Positions 13,378-24,009 of a stretch of 64,000 nucleotides of DNA are shown piece after piece (position 1 is the first letter of the stretch; each line of letters starts with the position of its first letter). This DNA is from Puntigrus tetrazona. Taxonomy: Eukaryota; Chordata; Actinopteri; Cypriniformes; Cyprinidae. The notes under the pieces are model-generated. The model made no database searches. It was not told the origin of the DNA and saw only the letters and a program-made list of their open reading frames with translations. The stretch spans positions 18,550,667 through 18,614,666 of the forward strand of contig NC_056701.1 in assembly GCF_018831695.1 (NCBI RefSeq), written 5' to 3'. A program made the translations under genes and the position numbers.

Positions 13378-15930
13378 GGCGAGCCGCAGACAGCTGGAGG
13401 TGAGCAGCTTTTACAGCACTAGAGGTCCACTGAGAGTAGACAGGAGATTTCTTACTGGATGCAGGGAGGAGGAGTGTCTGACTGAGGAAATAGACCCTGC
13501 TGAGCATGGCGGGCATTTAATGTGCAGATTCATGCTAGACGATTGTTTGTTTGCTAAAATTATTTGTATTTCGCATTTTACCTTGTTAATCTATTTAGTG
13601 TTTTTTTCCATTAGACTAGGGTGTCTTATTTTATTATTCTTTTTATTATTATTTGTGATTTATCAGTGTATTCAAGTATATTTATTTGCTGAGATTTGTG
13701 TTGTTTTTGAGTCAAATTAAGCCTGCTTTTTGTTTGTGAAAAATAAATACTCCCTAATAGTTTGTTTAAAAAAAAAAAAAAAGTATGCATGTGTGTGTAG
13801 GTTTTTTCTTTCTGTAACAAACTACTATCTAGTAGTATTTGCTTTCTAAAAGAGGTAGTTTAACTATGTAGCTTGTAATGCTAGAGTTTCAAATAACTTC
13901 AAATGGCTTAGTAAAACATGGTTGATGTAGGCAAACAGACTAGATGCCTGGAAGCATTTTTTTTTTAATTGTGAGAGTTCTCCTGCTTGTGACTTCCTGC
14001 TTTGCTAATGACTGCAGTCAATTTAAGCTTTACTAACCGGACAAGGTTTTTCATTCAGAGCTTGACACAATGTACTGATTTCTGGAGTCCATATCCTCCA
14101 TGCTGACGCTCAGCAGGGCATCTCTCTTCCCTCGTTAGGCTCAAGGCATTATTATCTGAACTGTTAATGTAAAGAAAATTAAAAACAGACCACATATTTT
14201 CCAGGGTTTTCATTTAGTCTTGGACATTATACGTTGTTTTTGTATGGAAAAAAGTTTGCCTCCTTGTGGACATGTTTGGCAGTGCAGAATGGCTTGCTTT
14301 TATAAAATCAGACCGTGCATGAGTGCTTGTGATTATATGTAATTGCATCAGTATTTAAGCCTTAATGATGATGTTGTTTTTCAGGAGCAGTTATGGGTGA
14401 AGACTCATCAGCTGAATTTCTAAGTGGATCTTGATAGAGTGGTTTGTGACTCCGGAAGTTGCACCAAACATTGTTCATTACGTTTTTACAATGGGAATGT
14501 TGCACTTTTTTTCCCTGTGCCAAAAGACTGAATGATTCATTGTATTTTCCTCATTTTCTTCACCTTTCCTCCAGTTTTTTTTTTTTCTCAGACAACCGTT
14601 GGTTTCTTTTGAGGAGCCATAAAATGGTACATTTTAAGGGATCAGGCAATAAAACAGCCGAGATATTGCACAATGTCTGTATGCAGGTAGAGGGCTACTT
14701 GCACTGAGCCCACAAAGTTTTTCTTCTTCGTTTGTCTTTTAAACATTCCTCTTTTGTCACGTCACCTCTCCTCTCACTGTGTGCCATGAATTAGGTTATA
14801 CTAAATCGAATCAAAATTCCTAGATGTAGATTACATAGCTGCTACAGTTCATTAATCTCTAAAGGGTCTTTTGGGGCGACCAACTGCACAACAGAAAGTA
14901 ATTTTTCAAGCATAATTATCTGGAAAAAAATACTAAGTGCCCTGCTCATTTATGAAGGTATATTCTTTCCGTTTTTTTTTTTTTCTTTCTCATCATGATA
15001 GCCTTTTCAACAATATCTATGATACTGTGATGGTTCCTGACCTCAAATCAGGAGTCTATTGAAAAGTTCAAGTTATGGACCCTGTGGGTTTGATAGAGAT
15101 ATTTTCCTCTCATTCAGTCGTCTTTATTATTATTGTTATTATTATTATTTTTAAATAATGTCCCTTAACCACTTGCCATTGTAAGTAATTCTGGCAGTTA
15201 ACTGTGAAGTGTGTCGTTTGAAGGAACATGGTGTGTAACCTTTTAGTATTCGCCGCAGTAATTCTAACCAGTTTTTGGCACAGCATTAACAAGGTATGAA
15301 GGAGCTAATGACTTTTCTATTTACACAGTATTCTTTAGAATAATTTTATATGGCTTATAAGGGTTGGTATTTTGTATTTTATAGATATTTCACTGGCATT
15401 TAGGTAACTAGGCATTTCTAACACTGCATTTTTGGGGCAATTATAAACAGTTGTGTAGTATTACATTATATTACTATACTATAGGCATTAGTGTAGCTTA
15501 TCAAGGGAAAGAGTTATTGAGGGAATAGGACAAGTGTTGCACAGACATATTTGAATAAGACACAACTGGCTCCTTGGGTCAGATAATGCAGATGTTAGTC
15601 AGTGTGCTTTTAGAAGTAAAGTATGACATTTAAAGTGAAAGGCTCTATTTACATTGTAATTACAAAGAAAACTGCACATAAATACGTTGCTTGGTATTGA
15701 TGCATTGTCACATTTTCTCCCTGCATTTTCTGTTCTTTGTTTTATTGGTTATATGTCAAGGGACCTCACTAATTGTAGTTTAATTTCTGTTTGTATATTT
15801 GCCTTGCATAACCTTTACTTTCCATCCAGCACCTATCCTGTGAACATGTATTTAATTTTTATTTTTCTCGTGTAGAATTTTAATTTGAGATATAGCAATG
15901 CTAATGAAATCTTGAATGTTAATAAAGTAT
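13378..15930 (+). other. llgl1 3'UTR region with a probable 3'UTR intron
   Basis: After the TGA there are 22 untranslated bases and then a good donor (CTGGAG|GTGAGC, exon end 13399). A matching acceptor, TTTTTCAG|GAGCAG, places the next exon at 14385. The stop lies less than 50 nt from the junction, so the message should not be a nonsense-mediated decay target. Candidate polyadenylation signals AATAAA occur at 14648-14653 and 15921-15926. No further coding exon is visible. Confidence 0.5.
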
Positions 15931-16036
15931 TTACTCCACATTTGATTGACTCTTCAGTGTGGTCCGTACTCAAATTGGTATTAACATGCCACATTTCCTG
16001 GTGTTTACACACTATAAATATACTTTGATGGATATT

Positions 16037-16845
16037 GGGGGGTGTTCCAGAAAGCAAGGTTACTTTACCATCTGCTAAATTCTGAACTCTTGCTTGCTTA
16101 ACCAAAACCTGGTTTACTTGAGGTATGCTGGTTCCAAAAAACGCTTTCCTGGTTTACACTCAACAATGATCCTCAAATCTGGAGCTCAAGATCCATTTTC
16201 TTTCATAGTTTAGCTTTAACTCTAATTAAACACACCTGAGCATGCTAATCGGTGTCTTCTGGATCATTAGAAAATCACAGGTAGGTGAGTTTTATCCGGG
16301 TTGGAGCTAAACTCTGCATTGCATTGGACCTCCAGGATAAGATTTGAGGAACCCTGCTCAAGACTTTCTCAACAGAGCAACGAATCGACAAGTCTATGGN
16401 NNNNNNNNNNNNNNNNNNNNNNNNNNNNNNNNNNNNNNNNNNNNNNNCAAACAATGTGTATGTTTATAAAATTATAGAAAATGCAGATTCATAAGTGAGA
16501 TCATAAAGTAGAAACATATCTTCTAAAAGTGTTTTATAATTTATGCAGAAAACAATTATATATGGCAATAAATATATTAGATTAATATCTATTATAAAAA
16601 CCAACTAAGAATTTTATTGCAATCATTTATAATATAATGTGCAACCCGTCACGCACACTGCAGTCTCATCAGTAGAGCACGCTGATAGCTCTCGATATAA
16701 CCCTGAAACATAAGCTACTCCGGAGCAGGTTATCTTCAAAGAGCAATAGCTATAGCTACTTGCAGACAGAAAGTTACCTCCGTTTTGGAAATTAAAGTTG
16801 AGGTTATCTGCTTACTCTTAACCTGCTTTCTGGAACATCCTCCTG
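16037..16845. mobile_element. Foldback DNA element with terminal inverted repeats
   Basis: The left end, GGTGTTCCAGAAAGCAAGG (from 16041), is the near-perfect reverse complement of the right end CCTGCTTTCTGGAACATCC (to 16840). The interior has no transposase-like reading frame and contains the gap 16400-16447 plus a second dispersed repeat near 16100-16380 (AACTCTGCATTGCATTGGACC). It is best read as a non-autonomous element of a cut-and-paste family. I could not confirm a target-site duplication. Confidence 0.65.
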
Positions 16846-17570
16846 GTTATAAAAAACAAAACAACCAAATCAACAGGGTTAAACCATATGTACTTAGATA
16901 TGACAACATACATTACTATTACTTGAATGCATGAATCTATATTCAACTTCAATTTATACAAGATTTAAGAACCTATTTGAAATAAAAAAATAGCCGAAAC
17001 ATCTAAAACCAAGTTAAACCAGTAACAGACCTAATAACTTTTAATTTGGTCTACAGGTTTTACTGTAAGGTATTTAATTTGAACATATAACTGCTACATA
17101 TAACAAATGCTCAGCACATCTTTAAACTGTACTGAAGGAAGCCGACGAGCAACATTACCAAAGATATAGTTTTAATGCGTATGGGAATCTAGTATCAGAT
17201 TAAGAAATTACGCTTTTAATCATTACTTATAAATCACAATTTACAGTTTATGTAAATCACTGCAGTATATCAAGTTTATTATTACTAATGCTGCAAACAG
17301 TCCTTGTAGTCTTTCAGTTATTATGGGACTGATAATTAGGATTACTAAAGACTGCATGCATAGTTCTACAGATGAGTCTGGAACACTGCTGTCAGGTCAG
17401 CAGCCCATTATAAAAAACTCTGATTCTTACATACAGTACTGCATGGGTTTAAAAACGCTAACAGCAAAAGCCTTTTGAAACATCTTCAAAGATTAGACTT
17501 GAATGGCTTGATTGCTTTTTTCAAAATTCTTTAAACATGGCCACAACGTCACCTTGAAAAATAGCATTCT
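16846..17570. other. Intergenic sequence, no gene seen
   Basis: This AT-rich sequence lies between the llgl1 3' region and the ccdc97 3' end. The two genes converge here. I saw no exon-like reading frame with matching splice sites, no RNA gene and no clear repeat. Confidence 0.5.
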
Positions 17571-17576
17571 TTTATT
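17571..17576 (-). terminator. Candidate poly(A) signal of ccdc97
   Basis: TTTATT on the plus strand reads AATAAA on the minus strand. It lies about 120 nt downstream of the ccdc97 stop at 17695-17697, a plausible short 3'UTR. Confidence 0.45.
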
Positions 17577-17694
17577 ACAGAGCACAAAGTGCTGATAAAC
17601 ACATTTACCTAGACTGACAAATATCAAGCAGTAGAAATACGACAAACGTACATAGTTATTTTTTCTGTTTTGAGAACATTCTACACATTAAGAT

Positions 17695-18671
17695 CTATTG
17701 CATCATATCCTCTTCTTTTTCTTCTTCCACATCCTCGTTTTCCNTCCTCCTCCTCCTCCTCATCATCATCATCATCTTCATCAAAGTAGCGCTCCTCTGC
17801 ATCATGACTTACAATATCAAGGTTATCATAATCTGGATTCTCATCCACTTCACTGCAATGAAAATATCAGTTATTGATACTGTAAGATATGTCATTTTAT
17901 TATTTTAATTAATGCTGTCAAATGATTCATTAAATAAATAATTGCTTTTAAAATAAAGGTTTTTGTTTACATATGTGTGTAAAAAAAAAAAAAATTATAT
18001 ATATATATTTCATGTTTAAATTGTGAGAGCTATCCGAGCAAGCACTATGATTTGACCTGTAGTTGAAGTCATCTTTGCCATCCAGGAAGCGCTGATGCAT
18101 CTGACTGAGGAACTCCTCTCTCAGCATGGCCTTCTCTTCCGCACTGGGCTCCCACTCTGTCTGCCTGGGCTCGTCGCTTTCTAAAACCCACAAGAACGCA
18201 TTTGGCCATAAAGAAATTAAACGGAATCTCAGTCCTGAGTCAGAGTCAGCGGGATCTCGCACCTTCCTCATCGGACTCCTCCAGCGCACACTGCTCTCTC
18301 TCCTGCTCCTCCTCCAGGCGGGNCTCTGTCTGCCTGGGCTCGTCGCTTTCTAAAACCCACAAGAACGCATTTGGCCATAAAGAAATGAAACGGAATCTCA
18401 GTCCTGAGTCAGAGTCAGCGGGATCTCGCACCTTCCTCATCGGACTCCTCCAGCGCACACTGCTCTCTCTCCTGCTCCTCCTCCAGGCGGTTCTGGATCA
18501 GTTTCTCCTGGTAGGAGTTGATAAGCAGGTCAGCGAGTCCCCCCGGGCCGCTCCTCATGGCCTCCTCCGAGCGCTGCAGGATCTCCTCTTCACTGAGGTA
18601 CTGTCCGATGTACTGCTCGTACAGCAGCGGGTCTCGCACGCGCATCTGCTCCTCGCTGAAGTACTGGCCCT
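17695..18671 (-). CDS. ccdc97: Coiled-coil domain-containing protein 97, C-terminal part
   Basis: Three exons on the minus strand are supported: 18432-18671, 18057-18180 and 17695-17852 (TAG stop). The first encodes GQYFSEEQMRVRDPLLYEQY and IGQYLSEEEIL, the second MLREEFLSQMHQRFLDGKD, and the third NPDYDNLDIV and EERYFDED followed by an acidic run. All match the C-terminal half of human CCDC97, whose function is poorly known. The N-terminal half is missing; nothing like it appears up to the gap at 19395. Two defects are seen: an N at 17744 in the GAG/GAT repeat puts the last exon out of frame by one base, and a 167-bp duplication between exons repeats an intron with parts of both exons. Both look like assembly faults. 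Confidence 0.92.
18155..18490. repeat. 167-bp tandem duplication inside ccdc97 joined at an N
   Basis: Positions 18155-18321 and 18324-18490 are the same apart from one base that I could find (AAATTAAACGG versus AAATGAAACGG). They are separated by G and N. Each copy holds the end of one ccdc97 exon, the whole 82-bp intron and part of the next exon. A single copy restores a normal gene, so this is probably two alleles placed in series. Confidence 0.85.
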
Positions 18672-19955
18672 CTGCCGAGAGAGAAAGTTGATGAGTAAGA
18701 CACAAGCATCAAAGTTCTATTGTTGCTCATTTTTATATTGATTTTTTTGCCTTTTTATTAATACAGTTTTTTAACTGCTTAGGTTTCAGAAACTGGGCGA
18801 GAAGTAAAGATACTGTGTTTCTAGATAGATGTTTCTATTCAACAAAAAATGCTTAAGAAAATGCATCTCAAAAATAAAAGTTCCCACAAAATATTACACA
18901 GCAAAACTGTTTTCATCATCGATAAAAATAAGAAATGTTTCTTGAAGAATCATGTCACCCTGAAGACTGGAGTAATGATGCCAAAAATGTTGGTAATATT
19001 ATCATTAATAAATAATAATAAATAAATGCATTTGGTGAGCATAAAAGACTTCTTTCAACATAAAAAAAATCTTACTCCAAACTTTTGAACAGCAGTGTAT
19101 ATTTTATTCAATTATTTTTACCAGTTCGTTTTTAACTGAATGAAATATAACTTGATTAAATTAAATGAACATTTCTTCAGGTTCATCCATATTCTGGATT
19201 TATTCTGGATTTTCTGCCTTTATGTGAGATGCTGTTTTAGAATCTAACCAAAATGAAGTATTTTAACAGGCAGTGTTTTCTAACTTTCTGGAACAGACTT
19301 TAAACAAGCTGTGTCCTCCAGATGTTGCATTTGTCGATCATCATTGAGTCTCAATTTAAAAAAATTAAATAAATAATAATAAAAATAATTTATANNNNNN
19401 NNNNNNNNNNNNNNNNNNNNNNNNNNNNNNNNNNNNNNNNNNNNNNNNNNNNNNNNNNNNNNNNNNNNNNNNNNNNNNNNNNNNNNNNNNNNNNATATAT
19501 GTAAATTATAAATAATAATTAAAACAAAAAAGTAAGGCAGAATTAACTAAAAATAAACACAAGAAAAAGTAAGATAAAATGGGAAAAATAATACAACAAA
19601 ATAAAAGAATATCTTTGGTGGTTTAGGTTTAAATATGTTAAGAAATAAGACACACTAAACTCTTTTTAGAATGTGAAATTAAACAAACGATAGAATAAAA
19701 TAAATCACAAACAAAACTCTGAAATCATAATACCAACAAATCAAGTAATTATTAAAAATGAATTAGCTTCATTAAAATGAAACGAGCGCTCAGGTCTATT
19801 AACAGCAGAAGAGAAATGACTCCGTGCACCTACTCTTTTTTTACTGAAACGTCTCAAAAAGCAGAAAATAGCTGTAAGTTAAGGACTACTTAACAGTGAG
19901 CGGTGATGAAAAGAGCTCCGTGCGACCTGACTGTGGTGAGTGTGTTTTGGGTCAC
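18672..19955. other. Non-coding sequence with a repeat fragment and a gap
   Basis: It holds a family B repeat fragment at about 18840-19105 (ATCATGTCACCCTGAAGACT; TTACTCCAAACTTTTGAACAG) and the gap 19395-19494 flanked by A/T-rich repeats. No ccdc97 N-terminal exon was found here. Confidence 0.5.
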
Positions 19956-20113
19956 CTTGAAGGAGATCTCGGAGGTCATGGTGAAGCCGTGTGTGATGAC
20001 GGGCTCCTCCTCCGCCGTCCGGCCCTTCCAGCAGTCCAGCTCCACACAGCGACAGCCGGACAGCAGCGTCTGACGGTACATCTCTACAGAGGAGTTCCCC
20101 GCCAGCTGCCCCG
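19956..20113 (-). CDS. Orphan exon of a phospholipase C beta (X domain)
   Basis: One 158-bp exon on the minus strand, with acceptor TTGTCAG|CGGGG and donor TTCAAG|GTGACC, encodes 53 residues including AGQLAGNSSVEMYRQ, LLSGCRCVELDCWKG and EEEPVITHGFTM. This is the start of the catalytic X box of beta-type phosphoinositide phospholipase C, which cleaves PIP2 to IP3 and diacylglycerol downstream of Gq. ELD holds calcium-ligand residues and THG the second catalytic histidine of the family. It resembles PLCB1 most as I recall it, but PLCB3-like is possible. PLC delta (PLCD3, a human neighbour of FMNL1) fits clearly worse. No other exon of the gene is visible: a minisatellite lies on its 5' side and a gap lies beyond it on the other. 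Confidence 0.88.
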
Positions 20114-20118
20114 CTGAC

Positions 20119-20119
<1 letters not shown>

Positions 20120-20155
<36 letters not shown>

Positions 20156-20539
20156 TCTTGTGAATTGTGGGGGTTCTCCGTAGGCTTGACGGTACTGTAC
20201 AAACTGATATGCGCATGCACACACACGCACACACACACACACACAATGACCCACCTATGCACAAACACATGTTTGTTTTTGTGATTTGTGAGGATTCTCC
20301 ATAGGTTTGGTAGTGTACAAACTGTTATGTGTACACACCCACACACACACAAGTACATATGCACAAGCACACGCACACACCTATGCACGCACACACAAGC
20401 CTGCACACACACACACACACACACACACAATGACCCACCTATGCACACACACGTACATGCACAAACACACACACACACACACGTTTGTTTTGTGAATTGT
20501 GAGGATTCTCCATAGGCTTGGTACTGTACAAACTGTTAT

Positions 20540-20571
<32 letters not shown>

Positions 20572-20961
20572 CCATACATGCACACACACACAAGCACACA
20601 TGCACACACACACAAGCACACATGCACACACACACACGCACACACACACACACAATGACCCACCTTTGCACACACACACACACACACAAACACATACACA
20701 CAATTGAATTGTGAGGATTCTCCATAGGTTTGGTACTGTACAAACTGTTATGTGTACACACACACACACACACAAGTACATATGCACAAGCACACGCACA
20801 CACCTATGCACGCACACACAAGCCTGCACACACACGCACACACACACACACAATGACCCACCTATGCACACACACATACATGCACAAACAACACACACAC
20901 ACACACGTTTGTTTTGTGAATTGTGAGGATTCTCCATAGGCTTGGTACTGTACAAACTGTT

Positions 20962-20993
<32 letters not shown>

Positions 20994-21312
20994 GCATACA
21001 TGCACACACACACAAGCACACATGCACATACACACACACAATGACCCACCTTTGCACACACACACACGGTTGTTTTTGTGAATTGTGAGGATTCTCCATA
21101 GGTTTGGTACTGTACTAACTGTTAAGTGCACACACGCACACACACACACACACACAAACGCATACACACACATGCATGCACTAACACACACGTTTGTTTT
21201 GTGAATTGTGAGGATTCTCCATAGGTTTGGTACTGTACAAACTGTTATGCACACACACACACACACAAGCATACACACACACATGCGCACATACACACAC
21301 ACAATGACCTAC

Positions 21313-21359
<47 letters not shown>

Positions 21360-21815
21360 TACACACAAGCACACACACGCGTTGTTTTTGTGAATTGTGA
21401 GGATTCTCCATAGGTTTGGTACTGTACAAACTGTTACGTGCACACACACACACACACACAACCACGCACACACACATACACACACAAACGCATACACACA
21501 CGCATACACACACACTTGCACACACAAGGACGCACTCACGCATACACAGAAGCACATACAAGCAAGCATACATACACACGGACAAACACACTCAAACACA
21601 CACACACACACACACGCACACATAGATGCACACACACATACACACACGGACACACACACACACACATGCATATACACACATGCACACATAGATGCACACA
21701 CACATACACACACACACACACACACATGCATACACACACATGCACACATAGATGCACACACACACACACACACACACATACACACATACACACGGACACA
21801 CACATGCACACATCT
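20120..21815. repeat. Compound CA-rich minisatellite with a 60-bp core
   Basis: About eight copies of a core of roughly 60 bp (GTGAATTGTGAGGATTCTCC, ATAGGTTTGGTACTGTACAA, then ACTGTTATG) begin near 20149, 20269, 20483, 20705, 20907, 21069, 21190 and 21382. They are separated by CA-rich tracts of variable length, many containing AATGACCCACCT. From about 21430 to 21815 only (CA)n and ATACACACA variants remain. The long His/Thr or Cys/Val reading frames here are repeat translation. Confidence 0.9.
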
Positions 21816-22149
21816 TAGCAACATCATAGCGGTCTGGAATGTCATTAAGCTGAAAATGATGTGTGTGTGTGCTGTTCCTTTAAAAACAGCAGTTGTTGTG
21901 TGTACTTTAGCAGCACCGTGTGTTAGATTGCTACATTAGCAGTACATTGACCATAATTACATTCATTATTAATTTCCTCTTTGTTTTTGCGGCTAGCATG
22001 TTCTCAGCTCTCCTGAAAATCGGTTCTTACGGGATGTAATGCACTTCATTGCACTTTGATAAGAACGCAAATGTAAATGCAATAATGCATATAAAACATT
22101 TTGTGGAAATATTATCATAAAGCTTGTAAGGAAACACATAGTCCTCCCA
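21816..22149. other. Non-coding spacer, nothing recognised
   Basis: This is ordinary AT-rich sequence between the CA minisatellite and the ATCT array. I saw no exon, repeat boundary or RNA gene. Confidence 0.5.
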
Positions 22150-22173
22150 CAATATACCTATCCATCTATCTAT

Positions 22174-22220
<47 letters not shown>

Positions 22221-22241
22221 AATCTATCTATCAATCTATCT

Positions 22242-22302
<61 letters not shown>

Positions 22303-22334
22303 TATCTATCTATCTGTCTATCTATCTATCTATA
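22150..22334. repeat. (ATCT)n tetranucleotide microsatellite
   Basis: About 185 bp of near-perfect ATCT repeats carry occasional ATT or AATC interruptions. Confidence 0.95.
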
Positions 22335-22439
22335 CTGTAAGTTGTTGTTTTCTTCTTTATTTACAGTCTGATCAACAAAACCCTTTACGCAGCTGCTATA
22401 AAAATAAAAAGCATTATTATAATGAATTCTCTGATAAAG

Positions 22440-22784
22440 TGTGTGTATGCATGAGTTTGTGAATATATACTGGTGTGTGTGTGTGTGTGCATATGTGTGC
22501 ATGCGTGCAAGTGTGTGTGTGCGTGAACGTGCATTTATGCATGTGTGTGTTTGGGTTGGCGTTTGTGGTTTATGGGGACACTAATTTGTGTAATGACACG
22601 GGTTTGAGAGAGGTATTACAACTTGAACGCTGTTTATGAGGACACTGCCAATGTCCTCAAAGCTCAAAAGGCTTAACTAAACTAAACCAACTTAACTTTT
22701 TTTTTTCCGAAAATCTAAAAATGCTGAAATGTTCCTGTAAGTGTGTGTGTGTGTGTGTATGTGTGTGTGTGTGTGTGTGTGTGT
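22440..22784. repeat. GT-rich sequence ending in (GT)n at a gap
   Basis: GT-rich degenerate sequence from 22440 ends in a clean (GT)n tract at 22741-22784 that runs into the gap 22785-22884. The gap was probably caused by this repeat. Confidence 0.8.
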
Positions 22785-22884
22785 NNNNNNNNNNNNNNNN
22801 NNNNNNNNNNNNNNNNNNNNNNNNNNNNNNNNNNNNNNNNNNNNNNNNNNNNNNNNNNNNNNNNNNNNNNNNNNNNNNNNNNNN

Positions 22885-23900
22885 CCATCTTGTCTTCCAC
22901 ACAGGTGTCGCACAGATCCTCGCTTACCTGAATGAGAAAAACAGACCATATAGTGCTCAGGATGTCTTTACGAACCTACAGAAGCAGTGTGGTCTGGGTA
23001 AAACGGTAAGAAGCAACATTACCTTACAGATTTTAAAAGTTCTGCTAAAACGGTCTGCGTTGTGTTGAATGCGATCTTTTAACGTTACAGTTTGTATGCA
23101 GTGCTTTATGTCGTATGTTTTTGTGACAAGAAGCGCCTTTATTTTCTCAGGCTGTGGTCAGAGCAATGGAGCAGCTGGCCCAGGAGGGAAAGATTAAAGA
23201 GAAAGTCTATGGAAAGCAGAAGATCTACTTTGCGGATCAGGTTGGTCTGATTAGGACGGCGACGCTTTGCTGTTAATGCTAAGACAGCTGGTGTTGGGTA
23301 ATCAGCCTGACACATGTCCTTTCTAACCCTTCAGTCTCAGTTTGCGGATGTGAGTGATGCTGAACTTAAGGAGATGGATGCTCGCGTTGCAGAACTCGGT
23401 GCTGAAGTACAGAGCATCTCGCAGAGCTGCAGGCAGCTGGATACAGGTGTGCACCCAACATGTGCCGCTGGGGGTTTGAACCTGTGCACGCTACACGCTG
23501 TTTGCATTTAATAAAAGGTTCATTTGGTCCTTAGAACTGAAGGAGCTCAACGGCTCATTAACCACAGCAGAGATGAAGGCACAGATCCTGGAGCTGCAGN
23601 NNNNNNNNNNNNNNNNNNNNNNNNNNNNNNNNNNNNNNNNNNNNNNNNNNNNNNNNNNNNNNNNNNNNNNNNNNNNNNNNNNNNNNNNNNNNNNNNNNNN
23701 NNNNNNNNNNATTTTTTACTTCCTGTGAGCATATTTACTTCAGACAATTTTGATGATAGTTTCTTTTAAACAGTGGAATGAAGTTAGATTGGTAACCTAT
23801 TTAAATAAGCTGAAATCATAACCGTGTGCAATATATAACTAAAAAGTGTAAAACCAAGCCTGTGCGTGATTAATGAACACAAAATGCAGTGTTGAGTAAT
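22885..23900 (+). pseudogene. psmc3ip: Inverted partial copy of psmc3ip (exons 2-4, part of 5)
   Basis: Positions 22885-23600 are the reverse complement of about 58905-59619, and 23711-23900 of 58496-58685, introns included. The only base difference I found is at 22948 (A, versus C in the other copy read on the same strand), silent in a proline codon. It carries psmc3ip exons 2, 3 and 4 and the start of exon 5, but lacks exon 1 and exons 6-8. N gaps lie on both sides and at 23601-23710, where the other copy has 219 bp. The pattern suits a misplaced allelic contig better than a real pseudogene, since introns and splice sites are intact and divergence is tiny. It should not be counted as a second gene. 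Confidence 0.88.
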
Positions 23901-24009
23901 NNNNNNNNNNNNNNNNNNNNNNNNNNNNNNNNNNNNNNNNNNNNNNNNNNNNNNNNNNNNNNNNNNNNNNNNNNNNNNNNNNNNNNNNNNNNNNNNNNNN
24001 CTCACACAG

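Noticed and set aside
19956..20113. Assigning the orphan PLC exon to plcd3, a human neighbour of FMNL1
   Set aside because: AGQLAGNSSVEMYRQ and EEEPVITHGFTM are beta-type; delta-type X domains read differently at these positions.
20149..21440. Regular cores with spacers, superficially like a CRISPR array
   Set aside because: The spacers are CA repeats rather than unique sequence, the core is about 60 bp and not palindromic, and the context is a fish genome.
19879..21939. Many long open frames of His/Thr or Cys/Val on both strands
   Set aside because: They are translations of (CA)n and (GT)n repeats and have no domain or splice support.
22885..23900. A second functional psmc3ip gene
   Set aside because: It lacks the first and last exons, is bounded by gaps and is almost identical to the intact copy, introns included.
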